From Sinorhizobium meliloti (GTDB lineage Bacteria; Pseudomonadota; Alphaproteobacteria; Rhizobiales; Rhizobiaceae), in assembly GCF_035610345.1 (NCBI RefSeq), contig NZ_CP141214.1:342230-406229 (forward strand): a stretch of DNA of 64,000 nt, given 5' to 3'. The notes under the pieces were generated by a model. The model was not told the origin of the DNA, made no database searches, and worked only from the letters and a program-made list of their open reading frames with translations. Positions 27,298 to 37,403 of the stretch are shown one piece after another (the stretch's first letter is position 1; each line of letters begins with the position of its first letter). The position numbers were made by a program, and so were the translations under genes.

Positions 27298-27954
27298 ATG
27301 CTTGCCAGAGACGTTATGAAGAAAGAGGTGCTGTCGATAAGTCCCGATCACAGCGTGAGTCATGCCGCGCGCACGATGCTTGAGAACCATATAAGCGGCC
27401 TGCCTGTATGCGACGACCGCGGCAGGCTCGTCGGCATATTATCGGAGGGCGACTTGATGCGGCGTGCGGAGCTGGGATCGGTTTCTTGGCGCGACATCGC
27501 AGGCGTCCGAACGAAACCGGAGTCGTTCATCAAGGGGCATAGCTGGCGCGTGGGCGACGTGATGACGCAGCCTGCTGTCACGGTTGATGAAGACATGCCC
27601 GTTGGCGCCGTCGCCGAACTCATGGCTGCCAAAGGTATCAAGCGCATTCCGGTCATGCGAGCGGAAGAGATGGTGGGCATCATCAGTCGCAGCGACATCC
27701 TTTGCGCGATTGCTGCCTCTGTGCCTGATATGGTTGCTAACGGTGATGAGGCAGTGCGGCGGGCCGTCTTGGCGCGGCTTTGTTCCGATCTCGGGGTTGA
27801 GAAAGGGGCCATCGAAGTGACTATTGAGAATGGAACCGTCAGCTTGTCAGGCCAGGTTGAAAGCGAGGCACTGCGGGAGGCGGCTCGCGTCGCCGCCGAG
27901 ACGATCAGCGGCGCCGGAGGCGTCAGAAACAAACTGCGTGTTGTTGCCACCTGA
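27298..27954 (+). CDS. CBS-pair protein with C-terminal BON domain
   Basis: The 218-residue product has two CBS domains (about 1-60 and 78-140) with typical MxxxVxxxxPDxSVxxAxxxM patterns and a BON domain (about 150-216: IEVTIENGTVSLSGQV). CBS pairs bind adenine nucleotides, so it may sense energy state. The start follows CGGAGGG. It is divergent from the Cu-ATPase operon and lies 214 nt upstream of phosphoketolase. No separate box was found for phosphoketolase, so read-through from this gene is possible. Confidence 0.85.
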   Translation: MLARDVMKKEVLSISPDHSVSHAARTMLENHISGLPVCDDRGRLVGILSEGDLMRRAELGSVSWRDIAGVRTKPESFIKGHSWRVGDVMTQPAVTVDEDMPVGAVAELMAAKGIKRIPVMRAEEMVGIISRSDILCAIAASVPDMVANGDEAVRRAVLARLCSDLGVEKGAIEVTIENGTVSLSGQVESEALREAARVAAETISGAGGVRNKLRVVAT

Positions 27955-28168
27955 GCCCCTGCTGATGGGGGGAATAAATGTTCTCGTTTCATCTTCGGCG
28001 TTTCCCCGGTGATCAGCAATTCTGCGATCGCAAGGGCCCGTGCGCACTGCGTTGGCCGACTCCATAATTCAGCCGCCGAAGTCGGCGCAGAGGTTCGCGT
28101 CATCGCGCCGACGGACAAGCCATCGTCGCAGAATAGTCAACGATCTCTCAATTGGAAGGGTCCTCCCG

Positions 28169-30538
28169 ATGACCGGTACGCTGTCGCCCGAACTTTTGGA
28201 GCGGATGGACGCCTATTGGCGAGCCGCCAACTACCTATCCGTGGGGCAAATCTATCTTCGCGACAATCCACTTGTGAAGGAAAAGCTTACTCTCGCACAT
28301 GTAAAGCCGCGCCTGCTTGGTCACTGGGGCACGACTCCGGGGCTGAACTTTCTCTATGTCCACCTCAATCGGCTGATCCGGGCACATGACCTGTACATGA
28401 TCTATGTCACCGGTCCGGGTCACGGCGGCCCCGGTCTTGTCGCGAATACGTATTTGGAAGGTACTTATTCAGAACTCTACCCCGAAGTCAGCCAGGACAA
28501 GGCCGGGATCAAGAGGCTTTTCAAGCAATTCTCCTATCCAGGCGGGATACCGAGCCACGTCGCGGCAGAGGTGCCGGGTTCGATAAACGAAGGCGGCGAG
28601 CTTGGCTATTGCCTGATGCATGCCTATGGCGCAGTCTTTGACAACCCCGGACTCATCGCGGCCTGCGTCGTGGGAGACGGGGAGGCCGAGACGGGCGCGC
28701 TCGCGACGAGTTGGCACTCCAACAAGTTTCTCAATCCGGCACGAGACGGAGCGGTCCTGCCAATCCTGCATCTCAACGGCTACAAGATCGCAAATCCGAC
28801 GGTGCTTGCTCGCATCAGCCACGACGAGCTGGAGGCGCTGTTCAGGGGTTACGGCTACGAGCCGCTTTTCGTCGAGGGCGCGGATCCGCGACAAATGCAC
28901 CAGCTTATGGCGTCAGCGCTCGACAAGGCCCACGGGAAGATTGCCGAAATCCAGCGGCAAGCGCGCAGTAAAGGATTTTCCGGCCGCCCTGCCTGGCCGA
29001 TGATCATCTTCCGCTCACCGAAAGGTTGGACGGGGCCGCGCGAGGTTGACGGCAAGAAAACGGAGGGCACCTGGCGCTCGCACCAAGTGCCGCTTGCGAA
29101 GCTTGCGGAAGTGCCGGAGCACCTCGGAATTCTCGAAGAGTGGCTCAAGAGTTATCGCCCTGCGGAGCTGTTCGATGAGAGTGGCAGCCTTCGACCTGAG
29201 CTTAGGGAGCTTGCGCCGAAGGGTGAACGCCGCATGGGAGCAAACCCGTATGCTAACGGCGGACTTCTCCTGAAAGACCTCAACCTGCCGGACTTCCGTC
29301 AATACGCGGTGAAGATCGGCACTCCGGGAACCGTGACGGTAGAATCGACCCGCGTCGCGGGTCTGTTTCTCCGCGATGTCATGAAATTCAATGCGGAAGA
29401 GCGCAACTTCCGGATCTTCGGACCGGATGAGACCGAATCAAACCGGCTGTCACCCGTCTTCGAAGAAACAGAACGCGTCTTCACCGGCGAGATTCTCGCT
29501 AGCGACACGCAGCTATCTCCCGACGGCCGGGTCATGGAAGTGCTCAGTGAGCAACTCTGCCAGGGCTGGCTCGAGGGTTACCTGCTGACAGGGCGACATG
29601 GCTTCTTCTCTTGCTATGAGGCCTTCATCCATATCGTCGATTCAATGTTCAACCAGCATGCAAAATGGTTGAAAGTCTGCCGGGAGATTCCTTGGCGCAA
29701 ATCCATCGCGTCTCTCACCTACCTACTGACCTCTCATGTATGGCGTCAGGACCACAACGGCTTCTCGCATCAGGATCCAGGCTTCATCGACCACGTGGCC
29801 AACAAGAAGGCCGACATCATCCGCGTTTACCTTCCACCGGATGCAAATACGCTTCTCTCGGTCGTCGATCATTGCGTGCGGAGCCGTGACTGCATTAACG
29901 TGATCGTCGCAGGCAAACAGCCGCAGTTGCAGTGGTTGGACATGGACGCGGCGGTTGCGCACTGCCGCGTCGGGCTCGGTGTCTGGGAGTGGGCATCCAA
30001 TGATGAAGGCGCTCCCGATGCGGTCGTCGCCTGCGCCGGCGATGTGCCGACCATGGAAGCACTGGCCGCCGTCATGATCCTGCGCGAGGCATTTCCAACG
30101 CTCAGGCTGCGCGTCGTCAACGTCGTCGATCTCATGGCGCTGCAGGCCCCCAGCCAGCATCCCCATGGCGTGGCGGATGACTTCTTCGACCGGATGTTCA
30201 CAACCGACAAGCCTGTCATCTTCGCCTATCACGGCTATCCTGCGCTCATTCACCGGCTGACCTACCGCCGCACCAACCACGCCAACTTTCATGTCCATGG
30301 CTATCAGGAGGAAGGGACGACCACGACGCCGTTCGATATGACCGTGCTCAATGGACTCGATCGGTTCCATCTTGCCAAGGCGGTGGTCGAGCGTGTCCCT
30401 TCGCTCGCCGCGGCGCGGGAAGAATTCGCCTGTGCCATCGAGGGCAAGCTCTCGGAGCACCACGTCCACATCCGCAAGAATGGTGAAGATTTGCCGGAGA
30501 TCAGGAACTGGCGATGGCGGACATCCGACGCGTCGTGA
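28169..30538 (+). CDS. xfp: Phosphoketolase (Xfp)
   Basis: The 789-residue product carries the Xfp signatures [14 protein letters not shown] and the thiamine diphosphate motif VGDGEAETG with the downstream N. It cleaves xylulose 5-phosphate and/or fructose 6-phosphate with phosphate into acetyl phosphate and a sugar phosphate. The start at 28169 follows GGAAGGG at slightly long spacing; a longer upstream frame is not conserved. No acetate kinase or phosphotransacetylase gene lies in the window, so acetyl phosphate must be used elsewhere or via the ligase at 11663. Confidence 0.92.
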   Translation: MTGTLSPELLERMDAYWRAANYLSVGQIYLRDNPLVKEKLTLAHVKPRLLGHWGTTPGLNFLYVHLNRLIRAHDLYMIYVTGPGHGGPGLVANTYLEGTYSELYPEVSQDKAGIKRLFKQFSYPGGIPSHVAAEVPGSINEGGELGYCLMHAYGAVFDNPGLIAACVVGDGEAETGALATSWHSNKFLNPARDGAVLPILHLNGYKIANPTVLARISHDELEALFRGYGYEPLFVEGADPRQMHQLMASALDKAHGKIAEIQRQARSKGFSGRPAWPMIIFRSPKGWTGPREVDGKKTEGTWRSHQVPLAKLAEVPEHLGILEEWLKSYRPAELFDESGSLRPELRELAPKGERRMGANPYANGGLLLKDLNLPDFRQYAVKIGTPGTVTVESTRVAGLFLRDVMKFNAEERNFRIFGPDETESNRLSPVFEETERVFTGEILASDTQLSPDGRVMEVLSEQLCQGWLEGYLLTGRHGFFSCYEAFIHIVDSMFNQHAKWLKVCREIPWRKSIASLTYLLTSHVWRQDHNGFSHQDPGFIDHVANKKADIIRVYLPPDANTLLSVVDHCVRSRDCINVIVAGKQPQLQWLDMDAAVAHCRVGLGVWEWASNDEGAPDAVVACAGDVPTMEALAAVMILREAFPTLRLRVVNVVDLMALQAPSQHPHGVADDFFDRMFTTDKPVIFAYHGYPALIHRLTYRRTNHANFHVHGYQEEGTTTTPFDMTVLNGLDRFHLAKAVVERVPSLAAAREEFACAIEGKLSEHHVHIRKNGEDLPEIRNWRWRTSDAS

Positions 30539-30561
30539 CGACGGCAATCAAGCGGCCGAGT

Positions 30562-30575
30562 TTGATCTGCGTCAA
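30562..30575. promoter_or_regulatory. FixK/FNR box upstream of the Spy-like gene
   Basis: TTGATCTGCGTCAA is an exact TTGA-N6-TCAA site, 64 nt before the start at 30639. Confidence 0.7.
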
Positions 30576-30638
30576 GTTGGATTTTCCCGGCAGTCGTACA
30601 TTTAAGGTCATGGTTTAGCGAACGTGAGGAGAGGCGAA

Positions 30639-31271
30639 ATGGCGACACTGCGGACGTTCCTGCTGGCAGGCACACTGCTTATGCTCAGCACGCCGGGCTT
30701 TGCCGAAGAAGCGCATCATCCCGATCCCACAGCCGGACAGGCGAGTGAAGGAGCCGTCCAGCAGGCTCCTGCAGCGAGCCCGAGCGCCACCATGCAGAGC
30801 GGCATGATGTCCGGCGACATGATGGGCGGTATGATGCGGATGATGATGGGCGCACAAGATCCCATGGGGATGATGGCCTGTCAGGCACCGATGGGGCAGG
30901 CCGCCATGGGTGCGATCGCCCAGATGATGGCCCCCGAACACATCGAGGGGCGCATCGCGTTCCTGAAGACGGAGCTCAAGATAACCCCCGAGCAGGAGCC
31001 GTTGTGGAACGCCTTCGCCGAAACTCTGCGAGCCAACGCCCGCGGTCCACGGGATGGGATGATGCAGATGTCTGGTGGGATGGCCGGGGCGGGTGAGGCA
31101 GCCGCGACCCCGTTGCAGCGTCTGGACCTGAGAGAAAGCGCCCTGGCCGGACGGCTCGAGGGAATACGCAAGCTGAAAGCCGCCCTCGTTCCTCTCTATC
31201 AGTCACTCGAGGGCGCGCAGAAACAGATAGCTGACAGGCTGCTTGTGCCCCCAATGATGGGGATCATGTAA
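30639..31271 (+). CDS. Spy/CpxP-like periplasmic protein, Met-rich
   Basis: The 210-residue product starts at the ATG that follows GAGGAGAGG; a GTG 15 nt upstream is less likely. A signal peptide (about 1-22) leads to a Met-rich region (MMSGDMMGGMMRMMMG) and then a helical part with LKITPEQEPLWNAF, the LTxxQ-type motif of Spy/CpxP proteins. Met clusters often bind Cu(I), so a periplasmic chaperone or copper-buffering role is possible. It is the last gene of the FixK-box block. Confidence 0.75.
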   Translation: MATLRTFLLAGTLLMLSTPGFAEEAHHPDPTAGQASEGAVQQAPAASPSATMQSGMMSGDMMGGMMRMMMGAQDPMGMMACQAPMGQAAMGAIAQMMAPEHIEGRIAFLKTELKITPEQEPLWNAFAETLRANARGPRDGMMQMSGGMAGAGEAAATPLQRLDLRESALAGRLEGIRKLKAALVPLYQSLEGAQKQIADRLLVPPMMGIM

Positions 31272-31297
31272 CCCAAGCGGGCAGGGAGGTAATTCCA

Positions 31298-31450
31298 GTG
31301 AGCAGCGAAACGCAACCAAGTTTACATCACAACGCCAGTACCGGAGGGCCAGCAGGTTTCTGGCGCTCGAAAACCGCAATCGCGCTGAATCAAGACGTAA
31401 GTACATCGAGGAAATCGGCAAGTGCTGTCGCGGCGACGCTTTATTTCTGA
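31298..31450 (+). pseudogene. N-terminal remnant of a DUF2933-like gene
   Basis: From a GTG that follows GGGAGG, 50 codons read HHNASTGGPAGFWRSKTAIAL, the usual N-terminal segment of DUF2933 proteins just before their first membrane helix. The helices then do not appear and the frame closes at 31450. Assignment is tentative. The rest of 31272-31629 holds nothing else I can support. Confidence 0.3.
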
Positions 31451-31629
31451 GGCGCCGGCATCCCCGGTGACTATTAACGTGATACCGGAACCGGTTCGTG
31501 TCGCGCCTTGTGATTGACGAAGACCATTATGCCCACGGCGTGTACAAATTGGATGCCGGTTCACACTCTAGTCCAAAGCCCACGCATGCCTGCCTAGATC
31601 AGTGTCGCGGTAAAGCCGTGATAACCATT

Positions 31630-32095
31630 TCATCTGGACCGGTGGACACCATCGTCATGCGCCCCTCGTGTGATGCGTACTGCACCGAGCTGGTTGCCGC
31701 TCTGGGCTTCGAAATCACCTCTGAGCGCCTTCAACGCGTAGCGTTCCTGATTGATTTCGTCCGCTGTTCGGAAGCCCAGCCTGCGCAGGATCGGCAGAGG
31801 CGGATACCACCCCTGAAAAGCGTGCTGGAAGAGGAAACCCGTCACGATCGCCGGCAATGCCAGCCACCGTCGATCCTCCGTGGCCGCCAGCATTGTCCCG
31901 CGAATGCCAATGTGGAAGCGTTCGCCTCGAGGGCTCGCTCGATGTCCCACTCCCGGTCAAGAACTCCGCTAGCCTAGTGTCGATCTGGTCGGGACGAGTT
32001 TCGTAGCGGGCGAGCCTCTCCTCCATTTGCAGGCGCAGACGTCGGTTGATTTCGTCGGATGTCTGGGCGCTTACCCGGTTCGCTGTCGTGGCCAT
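31630..32095 (-). pseudogene. Frameshifted DUF2892-like small membrane protein gene
   Basis: From the ATG at 32095 (after GGAGAGGAG) the frame reads MATTANRVSAQTSDEINRRL and on to about codon 45. The homologous continuation (DREWDIERALEANASTLA) is then in a second frame, and RRWLALPAIVTGFLFQHAFQGW in a third. Two frameshifts therefore interrupt one gene of DUF2892/YgaP-neighbour type. It is divergent from the bigR operon and shares its AT-rich upstream region, so it may once have been part of the BigR regulon. Confidence 0.6.
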
Positions 32096-32173
32096 CGTTG
32101 TTTCTCCTCTCCCGCCGGGAACCCCAGGGAAAGCACAAAATTCCCGACCTGATCTTGAGTGCTTATTAAAATA

Positions 32174-32198
32174 CATTATATTATATTAAATATTAATG
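32174..32198. promoter_or_regulatory. AT-rich operator-like site of the bigR operon
   Basis: A 25-bp, almost purely A/T stretch bounded by CATTA and TAATG lies 19-43 nt before the blh start in an otherwise GC-rich region. BigR of Xylella and Agrobacterium is known to bind an AT-rich imperfect palindrome at the -10 region of the same operon. Confidence 0.6.
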
Positions 32199-32216
32199 TG
32201 GAACTCGGAGTGAGCC

Positions 32217-33515
32217 ATGCCTATCACTGCAATATCCGACAAACTTTCGGTATCGCCGCAGCTAAGTGTCGAGGACATCCCATCGCTGCGCGACAAGGGA
32301 TTCAAAACACTGATCAACAACCGGCCGGACAACGAAGACACCTTTCAGCCGAACACGCAGGCGGGAAGGCAGGAAGCGAAACACTGCAGCTTGGCTTACG
32401 CGTTCATCCCGGTCACGGCCGACACGATCACCGAGGCGGACGTGCGTGCTTTCCAGCGCGCGGTCGATGAGTCGAATGGGCCTGTTCTGGCGTATTGCCA
32501 GACCGGCAGGCGTTCCTTAGACCTCTACCTCATTGGTGAGGTTCTTGACGGCCGGATGTCTGCCGATGAGGCCGTCGTGTTCGGACGCAGCCGCGGCTTC
32601 GACACTTCTTCCGCTGCAGTTTGGCTGGAGAGACATGCCGCGCGCCGGCCGCAGGTGAAGGGTTTCTTCGACAAGCGCACGTGGAGCGTCCAGTACGTGG
32701 TGTCCGATCCCGCGACCCGCAAATGCGCCATCGTCGATCCCGTACTCGACTTCGACGAAAGGGCCGGTGCAACGGCAACCATCAACGCCGATGCGATCCT
32801 CGACTACGTCCGGGACAATGATCTGACCGTCGAATGGATCCTCGACACCCATCCGCATGCCGACCACTTTTCGGCGGCCCAGTATCTGAAGGAGAAAACC
32901 GGCGCGCAAACAGCTATCGGCGAGCGCGTCGTCGATGTCCAGAAATTGTGGCAGAAAATCTATAACTGGCCGGGGCTTGCTACCGACGGCTCCCAATGGG
33001 ACCGACTGTTTGCCGATGGTGAGGACTTTAAGGTCGGTTCCATCGAAGCGAAAGTGCTGTTCTCACCGGGACATACGCTTGCCTCGATCACGTACGTCAT
33101 CGGCGACGCGGCCTTCGTGCACGACACGCTCTTTTTGCCCGACAGCGGGACTGCGCGAGCCGATTTCCCCGGTGGTGATGCCCGCATTCTGTGGACGTCG
33201 ATCCAGGACATTCTCGCGCTCCCGGACGAGACGCGGATCTTCACCGGCCACGACTACCAGCCGGACGGTCGGGCGCCGCGCTGGGAAAGCACGGTGGCTG
33301 ATCAGAAGAAGTTCAACCCGCATCTGGCCGGCGTGACGGAAGAAGAATTCGTGGCTCTCAGGACGAAGCGCGACAAGACGCTGCCAGTGCCGAAGCTCAT
33401 CCTGCATGCCCTGCAGGTGAACATCCGCGGCGGGCGACTGCCGGAGCCGGAAGCCAATGGCAAGCGCTACCTCAAGCTTCCGCTCGATGCATTGCAGGGA
33501 GCTGCCTGGGAATGA
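32217..33515 (+). CDS. blh: Blh: bifunctional sulfurtransferase / ETHE1-type persulfide dioxygenase
   Basis: The 432-residue product joins an N-terminal DUF442/phosphatase-like sulfurtransferase domain (about 1-110, active Cys in AYCQTGRRS) to a metallo-beta-lactamase-fold dioxygenase (about 140-370, HPHADHF and GHTLASI motifs, GHDYQPDG). In the family it converts glutathione persulfide to sulfite. It starts the bigR operon; the stop overlaps the bigR start by 4 nt. It acts with the exporters downstream to remove the sulfite it makes, which matters under low oxygen when sulfide accumulates. Confidence 0.9.
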   Translation: MPITAISDKLSVSPQLSVEDIPSLRDKGFKTLINNRPDNEDTFQPNTQAGRQEAKHCSLAYAFIPVTADTITEADVRAFQRAVDESNGPVLAYCQTGRRSLDLYLIGEVLDGRMSADEAVVFGRSRGFDTSSAAVWLERHAARRPQVKGFFDKRTWSVQYVVSDPATRKCAIVDPVLDFDERAGATATINADAILDYVRDNDLTVEWILDTHPHADHFSAAQYLKEKTGAQTAIGERVVDVQKLWQKIYNWPGLATDGSQWDRLFADGEDFKVGSIEAKVLFSPGHTLASITYVIGDAAFVHDTLFLPDSGTARADFPGGDARILWTSIQDILALPDETRIFTGHDYQPDGRAPRWESTVADQKKFNPHLAGVTEEEFVALRTKRDKTLPVPKLILHALQVNIRGGRLPEPEANGKRYLKLPLDALQGAAWE

Positions 33516-33853
33516 CAACTGATCTGAAAGCAATGTTGAAGGCAGGATTGTCTTCGGCGGAGATGGCCAGCCGTGCCGGAGAGGTGGCAAGCCTCCTGAA
33601 GACGCTGTCGCATCCCGCACGCCTGATGATCGTCTGCACGCTTGCGGAAGGCCAGTATTCGGTGGGCGAGCTTGAAGAGAAGCTTGATGTCCACCAGCCG
33701 CATCTGTCGCAGCACCTGACGGTGCTGCGCGGCTCGGGAATCGTCGAGACGCGGCGGGACGGGAAGCAGATCTTCTATTCCCTGACGGAGGAGAAGGCGG
33801 CCCAACTGGTTGCTGCCCTCTATGACATCTTCTGCGTGAAGGAGGAGAAATGA
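33512..33853 (+). CDS. bigR: BigR, ArsR-family sulfide-responsive repressor
   Basis: The 113-residue product has an ArsR winged HTH (HQPHLSQHLTVLRGSGI). Cys42 and Cys108 are at exactly the positions of the BigR cysteines that form the sulfide-sensing disulfide in Xylella BigR. It is translationally coupled to both neighbours (4-nt overlaps). It should repress its own operon through the AT-rich site upstream of blh. Confidence 0.92.
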   Translation: MTTDLKAMLKAGLSSAEMASRAGEVASLLKTLSHPARLMIVCTLAEGQYSVGELEEKLDVHQPHLSQHLTVLRGSGIVETRRDGKQIFYSLTEEKAAQLVAALYDIFCVKEEK

Positions 33854-34245
33854 GCACCTATTTCGCCTCATTGGCTGGCGGCATACTGATAGGCGCATCT
33901 GCCGTCATGCTCTTGCTCCTTAACGGGCGGATCGCCGGGATCAGCGGTATCGTCGGGCGTCTCGCTCAGCGCGTTTGCCTGACGACCAATCTTGCCTTTG
34001 TGCTTGGCCTGCTGCTCGGGCCGCTCGCCTACCTACTGGTGTTCGGCGGCTGGCCGACGGTGGAGATCACGGCAGGCTGGCCGCTGATCATCCTCGCCGG
34101 ACTTCTCGTGGGCTTCGGCTCGCGCATGGGCTCGGGCTGCACCAGCGGGCACGGCGTGCTCGGGCTTGCTCGCCTCTCTCCGCGCTCCATGGTGGCGGTT
34201 GCCACCTTCCTGACGGCCGGCGCGGTCGCCGTGGCAGTTTTTTGA
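33850..34245 (+). CDS. YeeE/YedE-family membrane protein (first subunit)
   Basis: The 131-residue product is very hydrophobic with about four membrane helices and the family motif [15 protein letters not shown], whose Cys is thought to handle thiosulfate or other sulfur species. In bigR operons this half pairs with the next gene to make a full YeeE/YedE-type channel. The ATG overlaps the bigR stop. Confidence 0.85.
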   Translation: MSTYFASLAGGILIGASAVMLLLLNGRIAGISGIVGRLAQRVCLTTNLAFVLGLLLGPLAYLLVFGGWPTVEITAGWPLIILAGLLVGFGSRMGSGCTSGHGVLGLARLSPRSMVAVATFLTAGAVAVAVF

Positions 34246-34256
34246 GGTGTCGGACT

Positions 34257-34688
34257 ATGAACAGGAACATCTATCAGCTCGGAGCGGCTCTCGCCTCCGG
34301 TATCGTCTTCGGCTTTGGCCTGTCTCTATCGGGCATGCTGAACCCGGTCCGCGTCCAGGGCTTCCTCGATGTCTTCGGCACATGGGATCCAAGCCTTGCC
34401 TTCGTTCTCGGCGGCGCTGTCGTCGTTGCCTTTATCGGCGTGCAGGTGATGAAGCGGATGCGCCATCCGGCCTTCGACGACCATTTCCATGTGCCGACGA
34501 ATCAGAGGATCGACGCGCCGCTGATCATCGGCTCGGCCCTGTTCGGCCTGGGCTGGGGCATCGGCGGCTTCTGCCCCGGTCCGGCTCTCGCGTCCCTGTC
34601 GACAGGCATTCCCCAGACAGCATTGTTTGTAATTGCCATGCTGGTCGGCATGACCTTGTACGACAAAGTATGGAGCAAAGGGACGTGA
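34257..34688 (+). CDS. YeeE/YedE-family membrane protein (second subunit)
   Basis: The 143-residue product repeats the fold of the previous gene: [15 protein letters not shown], then [19 protein letters not shown] with the conserved Cys. About four membrane helices. It starts 11 nt after the first subunit. Probably both halves form one transporter for sulfur compounds. Confidence 0.85.
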   Translation: MNRNIYQLGAALASGIVFGFGLSLSGMLNPVRVQGFLDVFGTWDPSLAFVLGGAVVVAFIGVQVMKRMRHPAFDDHFHVPTNQRIDAPLIIGSALFGLGWGIGGFCPGPALASLSTGIPQTALFVIAMLVGMTLYDKVWSKGT

Positions 34689-35518
34689 GCACCTCGATCC
34701 TCGCGGCAGTTGGCTCCGGCGGGATCGTCGGCTTCATGCTCGGTCTGCTCGGCGGTGGCGGCTCAATCCTCGCCACGCCGCTGCTTCTCTACGTCGTCGG
34801 AGTGACGCAGCCGCACATTGCTATCGGAACGGGTGCGCTTGCGGTCTCGGTGAACGCCTTCGCGAACTTTGCCAGCCACGCGATCAAGGGGCACGTCTGG
34901 TGGCGGTGTGCCGCCGTCTTCTCCACGCTCGGCGTCGTCGGCGCGCTTGCCGGCTCCAGCCTCGGCAAGGCGATTGACGGCGACCGCCTGATCTTCCTGT
35001 TCGGCATCCTGATGCTCGTCGTTGGCGTCTTGATGCTGAAGCCCCGGAAGCCGGCGGCGGTCGAATGTCGTCCTGTCGACCTCAGAATGTGCCTCGCCAC
35101 CGCTGCCATGGCACTCGCCGCCGGCGCTGCATCCGGCTTCTTCGGTATTGGCGGGGGCTTCCTGATCGTTCCCGGCCTGATGCTGGCGACGGGCATGCCG
35201 ATGATCAACGCGATAGGCACCTCGCTCCTCTCCGTCGGTGCGTTCGGATTGGCGACCGCCCTGAACTATGCGAGTTCAGCCCTGGTGGACTGGTGGATTG
35301 CCGTCGAGTTCATCGGGGGTGGCCTCGTAGGCGGCTTGCTCGGGATGCTACTCGCCACACGGCTCAGCGCCCACAAGAACATCTTGGACCGCTTGTTCGC
35401 CGCGGTCATCTTCGTAGTCGCTGCCTACATCCTGTACCAGAGCGCACGGCAGGCCGGGGCGCACCAAAGCATCCTCGATCCTCAAGTGGTCTTCGGCGGT
35501 GCTCACGCCGGGAGCTGA
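34670..35518 (+). CDS. TauE/SafE-family sulfite exporter
   Basis: About 282 residues with around eight membrane helices and the repeated TauE/SafE motif LGLLGGGGSILATPLLLYV ... GFFGIGGGFLIVPGLML. It probably exports sulfite produced by Blh. It starts within the previous gene, either ATG 34670 or GTG 34685 (the latter overlaps the stop by 4 nt), so it is coupled. It is the last gene of the operon. Confidence 0.88.
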   Translation: MEQRDVSTSILAAVGSGGIVGFMLGLLGGGGSILATPLLLYVVGVTQPHIAIGTGALAVSVNAFANFASHAIKGHVWWRCAAVFSTLGVVGALAGSSLGKAIDGDRLIFLFGILMLVVGVLMLKPRKPAAVECRPVDLRMCLATAAMALAAGAASGFFGIGGGFLIVPGLMLATGMPMINAIGTSLLSVGAFGLATALNYASSALVDWWIAVEFIGGGLVGGLLGMLLATRLSAHKNILDRLFAAVIFVVAAYILYQSARQAGAHQSILDPQVVFGGAHAGS

Positions 35519-35722
35519 CCAGGCAGCCGTTCCGCCGCGACGCGTTCTCGCAGGCTCTGTAGCCGGCACCAGGATAACGGCACAGTCGCGCAGCGCCGAT
35601 GCGTTGGCATAGATCATGCGAAATTGAACGGTGAGCGCCAGTTCAAACGGTGGAATCGATGATCGCCGCCGAGGTCTTGACGTGATGCACTATAGTCAGC
35701 GCATGAAACCATGGGAGGTGGG

Positions 35723-36085
35723 ATGCGTGAACTTGTGTTCGCACTTGTCGCTTTGACGTTCGATATATCGGGCACCGCTGCCGAGGAAGCTCTTGTCTTC
35801 CATACGGCACAATTCCAAGACGCCAGCGTCAGCCTAGGACTCGTCAGCAACAGGATGGCTGAACGGCCCGGATTCGACTACGACGTCATCATCTCGCTTT
35901 CACAGACCAATGCAGTTAGCGGCAGGGTTTACAAAGATCCGGGAAAGCATCGGGCATTGGTTAAGTGCGGCAATCCGGCCAAAGTGTCGGTCAGAGGTGT
36001 CGATTACATGGTACCCATATCCGGTGCCGGAGGAGATTGGAAGGCGGACCTGTGGAGGGCTGTCTGCGAGACTCCTGTGTTGTAA
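35723..36085 (+). CDS. Small secreted protein of unknown function
   Basis: The 120-residue product has a signal peptide (about 1-20) and no recognisable domain. The start at 35723 is taken because GGAGG lies just before it; an ATG 12 nt upstream is possible. The mature part has two cysteines (VKCGN and RAVCET) that could form a disulfide. It lies alone between the bigR operon and the broken cyclase gene. Confidence 0.55.
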   Translation: MRELVFALVALTFDISGTAAEEALVFHTAQFQDASVSLGLVSNRMAERPGFDYDVIISLSQTNAVSGRVYKDPGKHRALVKCGNPAKVSVRGVDYMVPISGAGGDWKADLWRAVCETPVL

Positions 36086-36139
36086 CCCGATCGCATGTCC
36101 CCCTGCGAAATCGGTTCGCTCGCAGCAGATGCTAGACAT

Positions 36140-37346
36140 CTAATGGCAGCGTCGCCCGGCAGAGCGGCTGAGGTCAAAGACATCCACGGGGCGGGCGGAA
36201 GCGGACTCTGCAGCCGCCCTACAAGTGGATGAGATCACGAGGTAGGCGTCGAGCGACTTCGCAAGTGTTTCAAGGCGCTGCGCCACGTTTACCACATCGC
36301 CAATGACCGTGGACTCGCTGTGGCAGCCGCTGTCCTGCACGCCGCCGACCGTGCCGTAATGCAGTCCGATTGCAGCAACGAGGGCGGGATAGCCGTTCCA
36401 AAAGCCGTGACTTCTCCAGTCGCTAAGCGTGTCGACCAGATCGAGAGCGCATGCAAGTGCCCGGTCCGCATCGTCCTCTGTCGGCCGCGGCCGGGTCCGA
36501 ACACTGCCATTACCCCGTCGCCGATGAACGTGTGTACCGTCCCGCCATGGTCAAAGATGCTGCGCGACGAACTGACGGTACAGCAAGCACGAAGGCCAAC
36601 TCGCGGGAAGTGGCGGTTTCCGTAAAGCTTGTAAAATCGCGAAGATCTACGAACATTATCGCTGCATTGCGGCGCTGGAGCCGAGCGCCTGACCCCGTTC
36701 CTGCAGTTCCGAGACGATCAGCGGGGAGAAGAACCCGGAGAGATTTTGCCGCCGTCGATCCGCCTCGAGGGCTTCATTGCGCGTCCGGTCGTGATCCCTC
36801 GCAAGCAGGTAGATCGCAAAGGCGGGAAAGCCGAAGCTGACCGTCAGGCCGAGGTCATGGTTGAACAAGGAAGCGAATAGTGAAATGGCGTCGGCGGTGT
36901 GGTGCCTGGCTGCCGTGATCGCCAGCATGGCCACGCAGGCGATGAGGACGATGCCGGAAAACACCAGCACGAGACGGCGCTCGAGCTGGAGGCCGGTGTG
37001 ATTGAGCAGGATGAAGGCGACGACCAGGCTGGTGGGTGGCGAGGTTGTGGTTCTCGGTGACCGGGCCGGCAAGAATGTGCGCGTACAGGATTAAGGCGAC
37101 GAGAAGCGCGTCGAGTACGACGAAGAGCGTCTTGAGCCAGGAGCGCCCAGGAACATATCGGGCGGTCGCCACTGCAGCGATGCTGATGGCCAGATAGCCA
37201 ACGATGACGACCGAGTGGGTGCCTTCCGCCCCTGCATTGCCGCCCAGCAGGAAATTCGCGACCAGGATCGCGAATGCGACGAACCGCAAGATGATCGAGC
37301 GGAATTCCCTTGCGAAGTCCCATTGTGGGTGAAGCGAAAACGTCAT
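36140..37346 (-). pseudogene. Adenylate/guanylate cyclase gene with at least four frameshifts
   Basis: Read on the minus strand, a membrane-bound class III cyclase is recognisable in pieces. The N-terminal helices (from MTFSLHPQWDF) run to about 37050, and a second frame carries further helices to SPLIVSELQERG. A third frame carries the catalytic start AAIMFVDLRDFTSF. A fourth has HGGTVHTFIGDGVMAVFG and a last frame IGLHYGTVGG and STVIGDVVNVAQRLE. All main catalytic motifs are there, but at least four frame changes separate them. Either the gene is dead or the sequence has errors. Confidence 0.75.
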
Positions 37347-37403
37347 GTCCTACCGCAGGGAGGAGGGAGATGCTTCCCCGGTCTTCGGACGAAGCGAGGG
37401 GAA

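Noticed and set aside
27955..28168. A FixK box for phosphoketolase
   Set aside because: I searched this interval for TTGA-N6-TCAA and found none. The sequence near 28135 (GTCAACGATCTCTCAA) lacks the TTGA half.
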